Shown here: one piece after another, positions 26,834-37,526 of the stretch
How the letters are laid out: each line of letters starts with the position of its first letter
Numbering within the stretch: position 1 is the stretch's first letter
Assembly: GCF_002201535.1 (NCBI RefSeq)
Contig: NZ_NIWW01000007.1
Span: forward strand, 168,139-232,138
Reading direction: 5' to 3'
Origin: Lacimicrobium sp. SS2-24
GTDB lineage: Bacteria; Pseudomonadota; Gammaproteobacteria; Enterobacterales; Alteromonadaceae
DNA length: 64,000 nt
Translations under genes and position numbers: made by a program
The notes under the pieces: model-generated
What the model was told of the DNA's origin: nothing
The model's input: the letters and a program-made list of their open reading frames with translations, nothing else
Databases searched by the model: none

Positions 26834-27349
26834 CTATAACAGGATGGGGTGCCAGCTCAGCCGACAATGGTAATGTGCAGATAATAGCTGATTCAGCTCG
26901 CTGAAAAAGGTGATGCTGTGCTGATTGGGTGTGAGACAGCCAGCCACAAACTGATGGCAGTTGTTTTTCAGCAGGTGATAGTCCTCATACTGGTAAACTT
27001 GTGCTGCAGCCTTTTCTGCAACCGATGGGTCTGCCAGCACCTCTCCCTCTTCACCGCAGGCGACAAATATGGTGTTGCCAGAGCGTCGCGCTGTAAAGCG
27101 TTGCGGTGAAATAGCCCTGACCAGACCGTTACCCGCACGTTCAATCACGTTGTCCTCCACCCAGATACCACTGTGGTCAAAGGCACCATAAATACCACAA
27201 CAAACGACGGCACCGTTTTGCGGGCGCACTGCCACGTCGGTCTCACCGGGGTGAAACTTAATCTGGTGACGCTGTCGGTCTTTGTGCCATTGTTGTGTTG
27301 CAAACAGTGCGCCGGCACCCAGACCCAGCCACAGAAGAGGAATCGGCAT
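26834..27349 (-). CDS. LRAT-like / permuted NlpC-P60 domain protein
   Basis: A 171-residue protein with a hydrophobic N-terminus (1-19). The domain contains a catalytic-type His in GIYGAFDHSGIWV and an NCxxF motif in LLKNNCHQFVAGC, the hallmarks of the LRAT branch of permuted papain-like enzymes, which act as acyltransferases or thioesterases. The substrate cannot be read from sequence. It is convergent with pabA; CCAGAG/CTCTGG (26807-26823) forms a small stem between them. Confidence 0.7.
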   Translation of the reverse strand: MPIPLLWLGLGAGALFATQQWHKDRQRHQIKFHPGETDVAVRPQNGAVVCCGIYGAFDHSGIWVEDNVIERAGNGLVRAISPQRFTARRSGNTIFVACGEEGEVLADPSVAEKAAAQVYQYEDYHLLKNNCHQFVAGCLTPNQHSITFFSELNQLLSAHYHCRLSWHPILL

Positions 27350-27619
27350 GCAGGTTTTCAGTCACGGGTCAAAAGATATCAATAGCACTGGTTTTTGCTG
27401 TTTTGCAAAGATAAAACTGTAAACAGAGGTTACAAAGGCAAAAAATATGGCCTCGGAGTCTGCACAAGAAGGATTTACCTGTATCATGCATATCAGGGCG
27501 AGTGAAACAAAGGATTGCCGGTACCTCCGACCTGAAGTCGATGGTAGCTCTGTCACGGGGTCTTAACTCTATACAGGAAAGACCGATACATTGCATAGCC
27601 AATAGCAAAAAGATGATTC

Positions 27620-28777
27620 ATGCCAGAACAACAAGATATCAGACAAAAAATTGAACATCGCTTTACCAGTCTTCAGGTGGGTGTCGATATGGCCAAGCAG
27701 GTCAGTGTTGCTGACACCGACAGTCCGGACACTTTTCTGCCAGCAGTGGAAGAGTCTGGGCGGCAGTTGCTTTGGGTAGAAAAACAGGCTAAACGGGACA
27801 AGACCCTCAATCAAAAACATCATCAGAGCTTTCTTGATTCGCTGCTGGATAAGCTCAATCAGGAGCTGTTGGTGCGTCTTGAAGAAAAGCTTGAAGACAC
27901 GGAATTGCTTTACACCAAGATTCTTGGTGTGCATGAAAACCTTCCTGACGTGCTAGATGTGATGGCGGTGCGAGCCTCGTCCATAGGGCGCGTGGAACCC
28001 CTTGTGGCAACGATCCCCTGGTTGCACACGGATCTGGTTAAGATGATCAACATGCCTAAATACCGGCGAACGGATAAAAAGGGCAAGGTCACGCCCGTAG
28101 ACAGCTTGCGGGTCGCGATGAGCTTTATGGGCATCGAGAACCTGAAAATGGTGATCCCTGCGCTGGCCTTTCGGCGCTGGACACCGCAGATTACGGATCC
28201 CTATCCAAGCATAAAAACCAGGCTTTGGGAGCAAAGTATTGGTAGTGCATTGTCGTGTAAAAAAATCGCTGAGATTTGTGAACTGGACGCGGGGCAGGCT
28301 TTTACGTTGGGTATGCTGCATGATATCGGCAAAATCGTGTTGGTACGTTTGTATTTCAGATTGTTTGAAGAGGTACAGCGGGATGCCATTGCCGAAGCCC
28401 ATGCTGAAAAGCTCAAGGATGAACACAGCGCACTCTATGAATTGCAGCCCAGTGGAGCGTTTTTACGGGATGTTCTGATTAAGCATGGACTGGCTTTGAG
28501 CAGTCGCTTGATCGAACGCATGGACTTGAGAAGGGTATTTATTGGCGCTGCCATGCATGAAGTGGCCGATAATAAACCCATATCCGCCATGTCGGACATG
28601 GGCAAGGTGCTGGCTCAGGGGAGCGCCTACAGTAAATATCGTTTGTTGAAGACCTATCGCTTAATCAATATCGATGAAGCCAAAGCCTTCCTGAAGCTTT
28701 TTAGAATGCCACCCGGTGCATTGGCGGCATTGAAGGTGACAGATTTGAGGCACCTGAATTTGTCCTTTGAAGAATAA
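27620..28777 (+). CDS. HDOD domain protein
   Basis: A 385-residue cytoplasmic protein. The region from about 110 to 320 matches the HDOD domain (VKMINMPKYRR, then SFMGIENLKMVIPALAF, and AFTLGMLHDIGKIVL), a non-catalytic or weakly catalytic relative of HD phosphohydrolases used in signalling. The N-terminal 100 residues form a charged helical region. A gene of this type between the glutamine amidotransferase and astC is, as I recall, common in Shewanella-like genomes. The 270-base upstream gap holds only a small imperfect hairpin (27520-27546). Confidence 0.85.
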   Translation: MPEQQDIRQKIEHRFTSLQVGVDMAKQVSVADTDSPDTFLPAVEESGRQLLWVEKQAKRDKTLNQKHHQSFLDSLLDKLNQELLVRLEEKLEDTELLYTKILGVHENLPDVLDVMAVRASSIGRVEPLVATIPWLHTDLVKMINMPKYRRTDKKGKVTPVDSLRVAMSFMGIENLKMVIPALAFRRWTPQITDPYPSIKTRLWEQSIGSALSCKKIAEICELDAGQAFTLGMLHDIGKIVLVRLYFRLFEEVQRDAIAEAHAEKLKDEHSALYELQPSGAFLRDVLIKHGLALSSRLIERMDLRRVFIGAAMHEVADNKPISAMSDMGKVLAQGSAYSKYRLLKTYRLINIDEAKAFLKLFRMPPGALAALKVTDLRHLNLSFEE

Positions 28778-28938
28778 GCACTGAAAATAGAGTACAAAAA
28801 ATTTTTTTAAATAATCATGCAGGCCCGTTTTTTGGTCTGCAAGAGCTCGCTAGCGCTATTCGTAACCTATGCCCTGCATAGGCTGCGGATAGTTATTCAC
28901 TATTCCTGCAATTATAGGTTAAACCCTTAGTTCTATAG

Positions 28939-30240
<1,302 letters not shown>

Positions 30241-30261
30241 ACCTTTCTCAAGCACAAGCCT

Positions 30262-30281
30262 CCCCTCCGGCTCCGGAGGGG
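30262..30281 (+). terminator. Strong hairpin between astC and astA
   Basis: CCCCTCCGG and CCGGAGGGG are perfect 9-base arms with a 2-base loop, 21 bases after astC. It has no T run, so it may set relative levels of astC and astA by partial termination or by protecting an mRNA end. Confidence 0.5.
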
Positions 30282-30313
30282 TCTTCTCTCGATATAAGCA
30301 GGAGTAAGCGACC

Positions 30314-31342
30314 ATGATGGTTATCCGCCCAATCCAGAGCAGTGACTATGACTCGCTGCATGATATAGCCGTTGAGTCTGGTATAGGTTTTACCTCGCTA
30401 CCGGTCAACGAAGAGTTATTGCGGAACAAAATTGCCAGTTCTGAGGCTGCTTTTTCGGCCAACGTGACGGAACCCGGCGATCAGAGCTATCTGTTTGTCA
30501 TGGAAGATGCTGAGTCAGGCAAAGCGGTGGGTACCAGTGGTATTCATGCGGCGGTTGGACTGGATGACGCGTTTTATCACTATCACCTGAGTAAAGTGGC
30601 GCATGTATCCCGTGAGCTGAATGTGTCAAATCTGGTGGAAATTCTGACCTTCTGTAACGATTACACCGGTGTAACGGAAATTTGCACGCTGTTTTTACGG
30701 GAAAAGGCGCGCAGAGGCAGCAATGGCAGATTGTTATCTAAGTTCCGTTTTCTGTTCCTGCAGGAGCATCAGCAACGTTTTGCTGAAACCGTCATTGCGG
30801 AAATGCGCGGTGTCTCTGACGAAAAAGGCAATTCACCATTCTGGAAGTGGCTCGAAGAGCATTTCTTCTCGATGGACTTCCCAACTGCAGACTACCTGAC
30901 AGGAATCGGACAGAAAGTCTTTATTGCGGAATTGATGCCCAAGTACCCTATTTACGTCAACCTGCTCAGTAAAGAAGCTCAGGCGGTCATTGGAAAAGTC
31001 CATGAAAAGACCCGCCCGGCGCTTCAGTTGCTGGAGTCGGAAGGGTTCCGCTGTCGTGGTTACGTGGATATATTTGACGCAGGCCCTACCGTTGAGGCTG
31101 ATCTACAGCATATACGAACAGCCCGAAACAGCCGCCGACTGCCTGTTAAGGTGGGGGATACGCAGGATGCGCAGACGAATATGGTAATCAATACACGAGT
31201 AGAAGATTTCCGTGGTGTGGCGACGCCATTGCTAATCGATGAAGTGAATCAGCAGGTCATCATTTCAGCCGAGGCAGCCAGCGCATTAAAGGTAGCCGAT
31301 GGTGAAATGGTACGTTTTGCACCTCTAAAGATAAAAGGATAA
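30314..31342 (+). CDS. astA: Arginine N-succinyltransferase
   Basis: AstA transfers succinyl from succinyl-CoA to arginine, the first step of the AST pathway of arginine use as nitrogen and carbon source. The 342 residues show the N-terminal [13 protein letters not shown] and the family block [23 protein letters not shown]. It has two adjacent ATG codons (30314 and 30317). It ends 4 bases before astD. Confidence 0.95.
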   Translation: MMVIRPIQSSDYDSLHDIAVESGIGFTSLPVNEELLRNKIASSEAAFSANVTEPGDQSYLFVMEDAESGKAVGTSGIHAAVGLDDAFYHYHLSKVAHVSRELNVSNLVEILTFCNDYTGVTEICTLFLREKARRGSNGRLLSKFRFLFLQEHQQRFAETVIAEMRGVSDEKGNSPFWKWLEEHFFSMDFPTADYLTGIGQKVFIAELMPKYPIYVNLLSKEAQAVIGKVHEKTRPALQLLESEGFRCRGYVDIFDAGPTVEADLQHIRTARNSRRLPVKVGDTQDAQTNMVINTRVEDFRGVATPLLIDEVNQQVIISAEAASALKVADGEMVRFAPLKIKG

Positions 31343-31346
31343 TCCG

Positions 31347-32816
31347 ATGACAAAAGCGCAATTTATTCAGGGGCAATGGCTGGAAGGCCAGGGCCATGAT
31401 ATGGCCTCGGTAGATCCGGCCAAAAAAGAAACCATCTGGCAGGCCAAGTCTGCCACAGCGGAGCAAGTGAATCAGGCCATTGGGGCGGCACGCAGTGCCT
31501 TCGTTAGTTGGGCCGACCGCAGCTTTGAAGAACGCCTGGATGTTGCCAAGCGTTTTGCTGAATTACTCGGTGAACATAAAGAGGACCTGGCTCTGACCAT
31601 TGCCCGTGAAACCGGTAAACCCCTGTGGGAGACCGCCACGGAAGTGGGTGCCATGATAGGTAAAGTGGCGATTTCTGAAAAAGCCTATCATGAGCGCACG
31701 GGAACGGTGGAAAACCCCATGCCAGTGGGTAAAGCGTTTATTCGCCATCGTCCCCACGGTGTCGTGGCTGTATTCGGTCCCTACAATTTCCCCGGTCACT
31801 TGCCTAACGGGCATATCGTTCCAGCACTGCTGGCGGGTAATACCGTGGTATTCAAGCCCAGTGAACAGACTCCATTAGTTGCCCAGAAAACCATCGAGTT
31901 GTGGGAAAAAGCTGGCTTGCCAGCCGGAGTTCTGAATCTGGTTCAGGGAGAGCTCGAAACCGGCAAAGCACTGGCGTCTAATCCTGACATTGATGGCCTC
32001 TTCTTTACCGGCAGTTCACGTACCGGTAAATTGCTGCATGAGCAGTTCGGTGGCCACCCGGGTAAAATTCTGGCGCTGGAAATGGGAGGCAACAATCCCC
32101 TACTGGTGAAAGGTGTGTCCGATATCGATGCCGTAGTGCATGACATCGTGCAATCCGCATTTGTCACCTCTGGACAGCGTTGCACCTGTGCGCGTCGCTT
32201 GTTTATTGAAGAAGGTGAGCAAGGTGATGCCATCATCGACCGTTTGATTGAGGTTACCAGGGATATCGCTGTTGGCGTCTATGATGCTGATCCGCAGCCT
32301 TTTATGGGTGCGATGATCTCTTCTGCAGCGGCGAAAATGATGGTCTCTGCTCAGCAACAGTTACAGGGACTGGGTGGAACCTCACTGGTTGAGCTGACTC
32401 ATGAAGATAGTGAGTCGGGTCTGGTGACGCCGGGTATCATTGATGTCACTGCCATGCTCGACAAAATGCCTGATGAAGAGCATTTCGGTCCATTGCTCAA
32501 AGTGATTCGTTACAATGATTTTGATAAGGCTATCGACGAAGCCAACAACACGGTATTCGGATTGTCTGCGGGCTTGCTGTCAGATGATGCAGAGCTGTAT
32601 CAGCACTTCCTCAAACGCATTCGTGCCGGTATCGTTAACTGGAATCGTCCAATTACCGGTGCCAGCAGTGCGGCACCCTTCGGTGGTATCGGCGAAAGTG
32701 GAAACCACAGAGCCAGTGCGTATTACGCGGCAGATTACTGTGCATACCCCGTGGCCTCCGTTGAGCTGGAAAAAAGCCAGTTGCCGGGCGCCCTGAACCC
32801 TGGCCTTAAATTTTAA
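31347..32816 (+). CDS. astD: Succinylglutamate-semialdehyde dehydrogenase
   Basis: An NAD-dependent aldehyde dehydrogenase of 489 residues acting fourth in the AST pathway. The catalytic Glu lies in [11 protein letters not shown] and the catalytic Cys in [11 protein letters not shown]; the coenzyme loop FTGSSRTGK is present. AstB and AstE are not in this window, so the pathway is completed elsewhere. A clear terminator follows. Confidence 0.95.
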   Translation: MTKAQFIQGQWLEGQGHDMASVDPAKKETIWQAKSATAEQVNQAIGAARSAFVSWADRSFEERLDVAKRFAELLGEHKEDLALTIARETGKPLWETATEVGAMIGKVAISEKAYHERTGTVENPMPVGKAFIRHRPHGVVAVFGPYNFPGHLPNGHIVPALLAGNTVVFKPSEQTPLVAQKTIELWEKAGLPAGVLNLVQGELETGKALASNPDIDGLFFTGSSRTGKLLHEQFGGHPGKILALEMGGNNPLLVKGVSDIDAVVHDIVQSAFVTSGQRCTCARRLFIEEGEQGDAIIDRLIEVTRDIAVGVYDADPQPFMGAMISSAAAKMMVSAQQQLQGLGGTSLVELTHEDSESGLVTPGIIDVTAMLDKMPDEEHFGPLLKVIRYNDFDKAIDEANNTVFGLSAGLLSDDAELYQHFLKRIRAGIVNWNRPITGASSAAPFGGIGESGNHRASAYYAADYCAYPVASVELEKSQLPGALNPGLKF

Positions 32817-32843
32817 GTTAACAAGATGTTAAGGTTATGTATC

Positions 32844-32870
32844 AAAAGGCGGCTTAGACCGCCTTTTTTT
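32844..32870 (+). terminator. Rho-independent terminator after astD
   Basis: AAAAGGCGG and CCGCCTTTT form a perfect 9-base stem with loop CTTAGA and a T run, 28 bases after the astD stop. Confidence 0.9.
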
Positions 32871-32952
32871 ATGTTAACTTGATCTCAATCAGCCATTTCG
32901 GCTTTATATTGTATAATTTTCTCTTCTGGCTGTTTTTTGTTCAATCCTGCTG

Positions 32953-33013
32953 TATAATACGCCCCGTCTGATTTTCAGTCAGGCAGGCAAATCTCTTTTA
33001 AGAGATAACTGCC
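32953..33013 (+). promoter_or_regulatory. Promoter and structured leader of the DUF1338 gene
   Basis: A TATAAT at 32953-32958 is a likely -10 box; another TATAAT lies at 32912. Downstream, GGCAG (32982-32986) pairs with CTGCC (33009-33013), and inside it ATCTCTT (32991-32997) pairs with AAGAGAT (33000-33006), giving a two-part stem in the leader. I see no match to a known riboswitch. Confidence 0.5.
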
Positions 33014-33049
33014 ACTTTAAACTCTTTAAGTATAGGATTTTAAAATATT

Positions 33050-33847
33050 ATGCATACCAGTATAGAAAGCCTGTTTTCCAACCTTTGGCAGGATTATGTT
33101 GCCATGACCCCCTCAGCTGAAAAAGTACACCAGCTTCTCGGGGACGGTGATGAGCTAATCAATGACCATGTGGCTTTCCGTACCTTTAATCTGGAGAAAG
33201 TGAATCTGGATAAACTGGCGGCGCATTTCCTTGCTTTGGGTTATGAAGAAAAAGGCCAATATGACTTCGAACAGAAGAAGCTCAAAGCCAAGCATTTTGA
33301 ACATGCTGACGAAACCAAACCAAAGGTCTTTATCAGTGAGTTGTTGGTAGAAGAATTCTCAGAGCAGGTTCAGCAGATTATTCGTAACATGGTTGATGCG
33401 ATTCCTGCCGATGCCGTGAACAAAGAGGATTTCCTGTATTCCGGTACGCACTGGCAGGTTAGCAGTGAAGAGTATCAGACGCTGCTGGCAGAATCTGAAT
33501 ATGCCGCGTGGGTTTCGGCGTGGGGCTTTCGTGCCAATCATTTCACCGTCAGCCTGAACCACCTTAAGCATTACAATATGCTTGCCGATGTGAACGAAAA
33601 ACTCAAAGAGGCCGGTTTCGAGCTCAACACTTCTGGTGGTGAGATTAAAGGTGGTCCAGAAGTCCATCTGGCGCAATCTTCGACCATGGCTGACAAAATG
33701 ACCGTCAAATTCAGTGACAAGGCATTGACCATTCCTAGCTGCTTCTACGAGTTCGCCGAGCGTTTCCCGTTACCTAACGGTAAGCTTTATACGGGTTTTG
33801 TGGCAGCTTCTGCGGATAAAATTTTCGAGAGCACGAACGCCAAATAG
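33050..33847 (+). CDS. DUF1338 / 2-oxoadipate dioxygenase-decarboxylase family protein
   Basis: A 265-residue protein of the DUF1338 family, whose HglS/YdcJ members are Fe(II) enzymes turning 2-oxoadipate into D-2-hydroxyglutarate in lysine breakdown. The expected metal ligands are visible: His in NDHVAFRTF, His in RANHFTVS and Glu in SCFYEFAERF. It is much shorter than the 450-residue HglS, so it belongs to the short subfamily and its substrate is not certain. It stands alone with its own promoter and terminator. Confidence 0.85.
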   Translation: MHTSIESLFSNLWQDYVAMTPSAEKVHQLLGDGDELINDHVAFRTFNLEKVNLDKLAAHFLALGYEEKGQYDFEQKKLKAKHFEHADETKPKVFISELLVEEFSEQVQQIIRNMVDAIPADAVNKEDFLYSGTHWQVSSEEYQTLLAESEYAAWVSAWGFRANHFTVSLNHLKHYNMLADVNEKLKEAGFELNTSGGEIKGGPEVHLAQSSTMADKMTVKFSDKALTIPSCFYEFAERFPLPNGKLYTGFVAASADKIFESTNAK

Positions 33848-33871
33848 TCCCGGTAGAAAGTGTTCGCTAAG

Positions 33872-33907
33872 AAGCCCGCTGTTGTTTATATAACAGCGGG
33901 CTTTTTT
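33872..33907 (+). terminator. Rho-independent terminator after the DUF1338 gene
   Basis: AAGCCCGCTGTT and AACAGCGGGCTT are perfect 12-base arms with an 8-base loop and a T run. Confidence 0.92.
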
Positions 33908-34022
33908 GTCTTAGTCGCAGGCTTTTTTACATGCCTGGTCATTAGCTATTGGGCGAGGACATCCTCAGTGGTAGTCTAAGGCTCCGTTTCTGGTTTAAAC
34001 CATAATAAAAAAGAGACCTGTC

Positions 34023-36383
34023 ATGCGCATCATTATCCTGCTTCTGACTGTATTGTTGCCCTTGTCATCCTGGGCTGAAGAGATTAAAACCTTCACTCAG
34101 GATATGCAGCATCATCAGGGCTACTTCGACTTTTACTATCAAGTGGATGAAGACAAGGTCTATCTGCTTATTGATAAGCTCGACACCCCTTTTATTTTTC
34201 AGAGCAGTTTACCAAGAGGTCTGGGTTCCAATGATATTGGCCTGGACCGCGGACAACAGGGTGAAACACGGCTGGTCAGGTTCGAACGGTTTGGGAACAA
34301 AGTACTGCTGAAACAATTGAATACCTATTACCGGGCGGACTCTGACAATACGGCAGAGCAACAGAGTGTGATGGAAGCTTTCGCCCATTCCGTGATCGCC
34401 GGACTGCCCATCGTGGCCAGTACAGATAGTCAGGTTTTGGTGGACTACACCGCCTTTTTACTTTCCGATATTCATAAAATCAGCGAGCGGTTGAGTAAAG
34501 GTAAACAGGGTACCTATAAACCGGATGCCAAACGCAGCGGTATTTTTCTACCTCGCAGCAAGGCATTTCCGCGCAATACCGAGCTGGAATCATTGGTCAC
34601 CTTTGCAGGTAGTGACGCAGGGGAGTTTGTCAAACAGGTGGCGCCAGAGCCGGCGGCGGTGTCTGTTCATTTGCACCATTCGCTGGTGGCTTTGCCGCAA
34701 GCTGGCTACCAACCCAGACCATTCCATCCCTATTCCGGGTACTGGAAAGTCGAGTTTATGGATTATGCGGCAGCCATCACCGAGCCCATGATCAAAAGAA
34801 TGTTGCCACGGCATCGCCTGGCTAAAAAAGACCCTCAGGCGCAGGTCAGTGAAGCCGTCGAACCGATTGTCTTTTATCTGGACCCGGGTGTTCCCGAGCC
34901 CATCAGAACGGCCCTATACGATGGAGCGATGTGGTGGAACAGTGCGTTTGAGCGTATCGGTTATAAGAATGCTTTTCAGGTAAAGCCCTTACCGGCAGAG
35001 GCGGATCCGATGGATGTGCGTTATAACGTCATTCAATGGGTCCATCGGGCTACCCGCGGCTGGTCTTACGGCAGCTCTGTGATCGACCCCCGCAATGGTG
35101 AAATTATCAAAGGTCATGTGACGCTGGGATCTTTAAGGGTGCGCCAGGACTTTCTTATCGCCAATGGCCTGACCAGTCCTTTTGATGCGTCGGCAGATAC
35201 CACAGCGCAGCAAGCCATGGCCCTGGCTCGCATTCGCCAGCTCTCGGCCCATGAGGTGGGTCACACATTGGGACTGATCCATAATTTTGCTGCCAGTGCC
35301 AATGGGCGTGCGTCAGTAATGGACTACCCCCATCCTTTGGCTGAAATAAAAGACGGTAACGTGGTGTTAAATAATGCCTACCGCGAGGGTCTCGGAGAAT
35401 GGGACTTGTATGCCATAGAAATGGGGTATGCGGATTTCTCTGATGAGAAAAAAGAGATGGCAGCCCTGGCGGCAGAAGCTAAAGCGCAGGGATTGGATTA
35501 TATCGCCGACCGCGATGCACGGCCGATTGGTGGTGTCAGTGCTAAGGGGCATTTGTGGGACAATGGTGAAGATCCTGTCAGTGAACTTAAGCGTTTGTCT
35601 GAGGTGCGCAAACTCGCACTGCAAAATTTTGGTCTGAACAGTATTGCCGCCGGACAGCCACTGTCTTCTTTACATGAAGCGCTGGTGCCGATTTATCTGT
35701 TGCATCGCTATCAGATTGAAGCCGTGGCAAAACAAATCGGTGGCGTACATTATGAGTATGAACTCAAAGGGGAACACGAGAAGCCTGTTGGCGTCAGCCC
35801 CGTTTCTTCGTCACAGCAACGTTCCGCATTAAAAGCGCTGCTGAGTACCCTTGAACCTGAGTACCTGGCTCTGCCTGAGGATTTGCTCAGGCTGATCGCC
35901 CCCAAAGTCTATGGTGATGAAGAAAGTCGCGAGAGTTTTGCGTCACGTACCGGCCTGCTTTTTGACCCCATCTCTGCCGCAGAGGCGGCAGCTAATAACT
36001 CCTTGCAACTCTTGCTCCATCCAGAGCGGCTCAATCGTATCGCTATGCAGTCATCACTGGGTGGGATCAAGGGGGTTTTTGAGCAGCTGATGCAACACAG
36101 CTTTAAAAAGCGCCTGACTCAACCAGACCAACGACAGTTGCATCACAGGGTACTGCACGTTGTGGCATATCGCTGGATTGCGGCGATGGAGAATGCCGAG
36201 CTGGCTCCCGAGGCGCGGGCGCAGATGTATGCCTCACTATCAGAGCTGAAGGAATGGCTTGAGGACAATGATGATAACAGTCAGCATCGGTATTTATCGG
36301 AGCAGATTGACAGGTATCTGGATGAGGGAACATGGACTCCTGCCTTCAAACCGTTGGCACTGCCACCAGGCTCCCCTATATGA
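34023..36383 (+). CDS. Exported zinc-dependent metalloprotease (DUF5117/DUF4953 type)
   Basis: The 786 residues begin with a signal peptide (about 1-18, SSWA/EE). The catalytic site is HEVGHTLGLIHN with His410, Glu411, His414 and His420, followed by a Met in ASVMDYPHP, a metzincin-like Met-turn. The N-terminal region (VYLLIDKLDTPFIFQSSLPRG) and the extended C-terminus fit the DUF5117/DUF4953 proteases of Gram-negative bacteria. It probably works in the periplasm or outside the cell. A terminator separates it from the convergent PEP-CTERM gene. Confidence 0.88.
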   Translation: MRIIILLLTVLLPLSSWAEEIKTFTQDMQHHQGYFDFYYQVDEDKVYLLIDKLDTPFIFQSSLPRGLGSNDIGLDRGQQGETRLVRFERFGNKVLLKQLNTYYRADSDNTAEQQSVMEAFAHSVIAGLPIVASTDSQVLVDYTAFLLSDIHKISERLSKGKQGTYKPDAKRSGIFLPRSKAFPRNTELESLVTFAGSDAGEFVKQVAPEPAAVSVHLHHSLVALPQAGYQPRPFHPYSGYWKVEFMDYAAAITEPMIKRMLPRHRLAKKDPQAQVSEAVEPIVFYLDPGVPEPIRTALYDGAMWWNSAFERIGYKNAFQVKPLPAEADPMDVRYNVIQWVHRATRGWSYGSSVIDPRNGEIIKGHVTLGSLRVRQDFLIANGLTSPFDASADTTAQQAMALARIRQLSAHEVGHTLGLIHNFAASANGRASVMDYPHPLAEIKDGNVVLNNAYREGLGEWDLYAIEMGYADFSDEKKEMAALAAEAKAQGLDYIADRDARPIGGVSAKGHLWDNGEDPVSELKRLSEVRKLALQNFGLNSIAAGQPLSSLHEALVPIYLLHRYQIEAVAKQIGGVHYEYELKGEHEKPVGVSPVSSSQQRSALKALLSTLEPEYLALPEDLLRLIAPKVYGDEESRESFASRTGLLFDPISAAEAAANNSLQLLLHPERLNRIAMQSSLGGIKGVFEQLMQHSFKKRLTQPDQRQLHHRVLHVVAYRWIAAMENAELAPEARAQMYASLSELKEWLEDNDDNSQHRYLSEQIDRYLDEGTWTPAFKPLALPPGSPI

Positions 36384-36390
36384 ATAAAGA

Positions 36391-36416
36391 AACGCCAGCT
36401 TAGCTGGCGTTTTTTT
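36391..36416. terminator. Terminator between the protease and PEP-CTERM genes
   Basis: AACGCCAGC and GCTGGCGTT are perfect 9-base arms with loop TTA and a T run on the plus strand. It lies between convergent genes and may work both ways. Confidence 0.9.
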
Positions 36417-36435
36417 ACTTTACAGGCCCTGCCCT

Positions 36436-37227
36436 CTACGCGGACATTTTGCGTTTTCTGACGCCCGCCAGGCCAATTAAACCTGATAACAATAATATCA
36501 GTGGCGCGGGCTCGGGGATTGTTGTCTGGCCACCATCTCCTACGATGATCTGGATGCTGGTGCGTGCTAATTCACTACCATCAACGTTAAATGCCGCCAG
36601 GAAAAAGTCATAGGTACCATCTACCGTGGGGTCAAATGGCGCAATAAACCAGTGGGGTTTCCAGGAATTCTGCGCGACGTTAAAGTTGCTGATGTTCGCA
36701 GAGTAATCGGCTGCAGCAGTAGCAGCTCCACAGTTTGTTGCCAGTCCACCGCCATTACCTGTGGCGTTATTACCCAATGCATGATCGAAACAGGGCGCGC
36801 CGTTAATCACATCAAAACTACTATAATTGGCAGAGAGTGATGGATCGCTATCCAGTCCCAACAAAAAGGTTAAATCAGAAAGTACGTATCCGCTACTTCC
36901 ATCGTAATCCGTATTTATCGACCACTCGAAGCTCCACTCCGCTGTTGGCGCAGCCTGGGTGGGTGCAACGCCGGCATTGAAACTGTAGGTACCATCTCCA
37001 TTGCTGTTGAACGTATTTTCGGGGGCACCGGCAGCGTTATGACGTAACTTTCCGCGCAATCCCAGTTCAATACCGTTGTTCTGGTCTACCGTGTAATTGC
37101 CATTGGCATTACCGCTACCGAAAATGACATCAGGTGTGACATTGGCATCGAACATCAATGCCGCCTGAGCAGAGCCAGCACTCAGTGCCATGACCAGTGA
37201 GAAACTTTTTACGATGTTATTTTGCAT
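36436..37227 (-). CDS. PEP-CTERM sorting domain protein
   Basis: A 263-residue exported protein with a signal peptide (about 1-22, SAQA/AL) and a C-terminal sorting tail: PEPAP, a hydrophobic stretch and RKRK. Such tails are recognised by exosortases, usually together with exopolysaccharide synthesis. The body is Asn/Gly/Asp-rich with two Cys pairs (APCFDHA and TNCGAA) and no catalytic motif. No exosortase is in the window. Confidence 0.88.
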   Translation of the reverse strand: MQNNIVKSFSLVMALSAGSAQAALMFDANVTPDVIFGSGNANGNYTVDQNNGIELGLRGKLRHNAAGAPENTFNSNGDGTYSFNAGVAPTQAAPTAEWSFEWSINTDYDGSSGYVLSDLTFLLGLDSDPSLSANYSSFDVINGAPCFDHALGNNATGNGGGLATNCGAATAAADYSANISNFNVAQNSWKPHWFIAPFDPTVDGTYDFFLAAFNVDGSELARTSIQIIVGDGGQTTIPEPAPLILLLSGLIGLAGVRKRKMSA

Positions 37228-37272
37228 TATTCTTCCTTTGGTGTGATGCGTATTATTTCCTTCAATTTTTTG

Positions 37273-37286
37273 GCACTGCTAAAGCC
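37273..37286 (-). promoter_or_regulatory. Possible sigma-54 promoter of the PEP-CTERM gene
   Basis: On the minus strand GG and GC are 10 bases apart (AGGCTTTAGCAGTGCC), with the -12 element 46 bases before the start codon. Spacing is right for RpoN but the flanking bases match only weakly. PEP-CTERM genes are often controlled through RpoN with PrsK/PrsR, which is why I note it. Confidence 0.3.
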
Positions 37287-37445
37287 TGTAAAGCCTACTC
37301 CTGTGAGGCTCGGAGCCGTCTCATTGGGAGGGTTTCTCGGAATAAAATAGTCGCCAAAAAGATGCTTCTTGGAATAAGCATGCAATAACGAAGCCTCTTC
37401 TATTTATTCAATGAAAACATGAAGATAAGAAAATTCTTAATTTGA

Positions 37446-37466
37446 ACTGTCAGAAATGCTGACAGT
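37446..37466 (+). promoter_or_regulatory. Perfect 8-base-arm dyad upstream of the M42 peptidase gene
   Basis: ACTGTCAG and CTGACAGT separated by 5 bases. It could be a regulator binding site or an RNA hairpin. It lies 61 bases before the chosen start of the peptidase gene. Confidence 0.4.
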
Positions 37467-37505
37467 GATCGGATGAATTTTCCATGAATCAGCGGAAAAA
37501 TCTGG

Positions 37506-37522
37506 CCCCTCAGGATGAGGGG
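37506..37522 (+). promoter_or_regulatory. Hairpin that covers the ribosome binding site of the M42 peptidase gene
   Basis: CCCCTCA and TGAGGGG form a perfect 7-base stem with loop GGA. The right arm contains the GAGGGG Shine-Dalgarno of the ATG at 37527, so the stem would hide it. Confidence 0.45.
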
Positions 37523-37526
37523 CATT

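Noticed and set aside
27369..27608. Two overlapping minus-strand frames upstream of the LRAT-like gene
   Set aside because: Cys-rich random-looking translations, no start signal; treated as the promoter region of two divergent genes.
28890..28915. ARG box upstream of astC
   Set aside because: Only one ATTCA half site is seen; the second half does not match, so ArgR binding is not supported by sequence.
37228..37330. Cyclic di-GMP riboswitch upstream of the PEP-CTERM gene
   Set aside because: Stem-rich words (GGCTCCGAGCC) caught the eye, but the conserved GEMM core sequences are absent.
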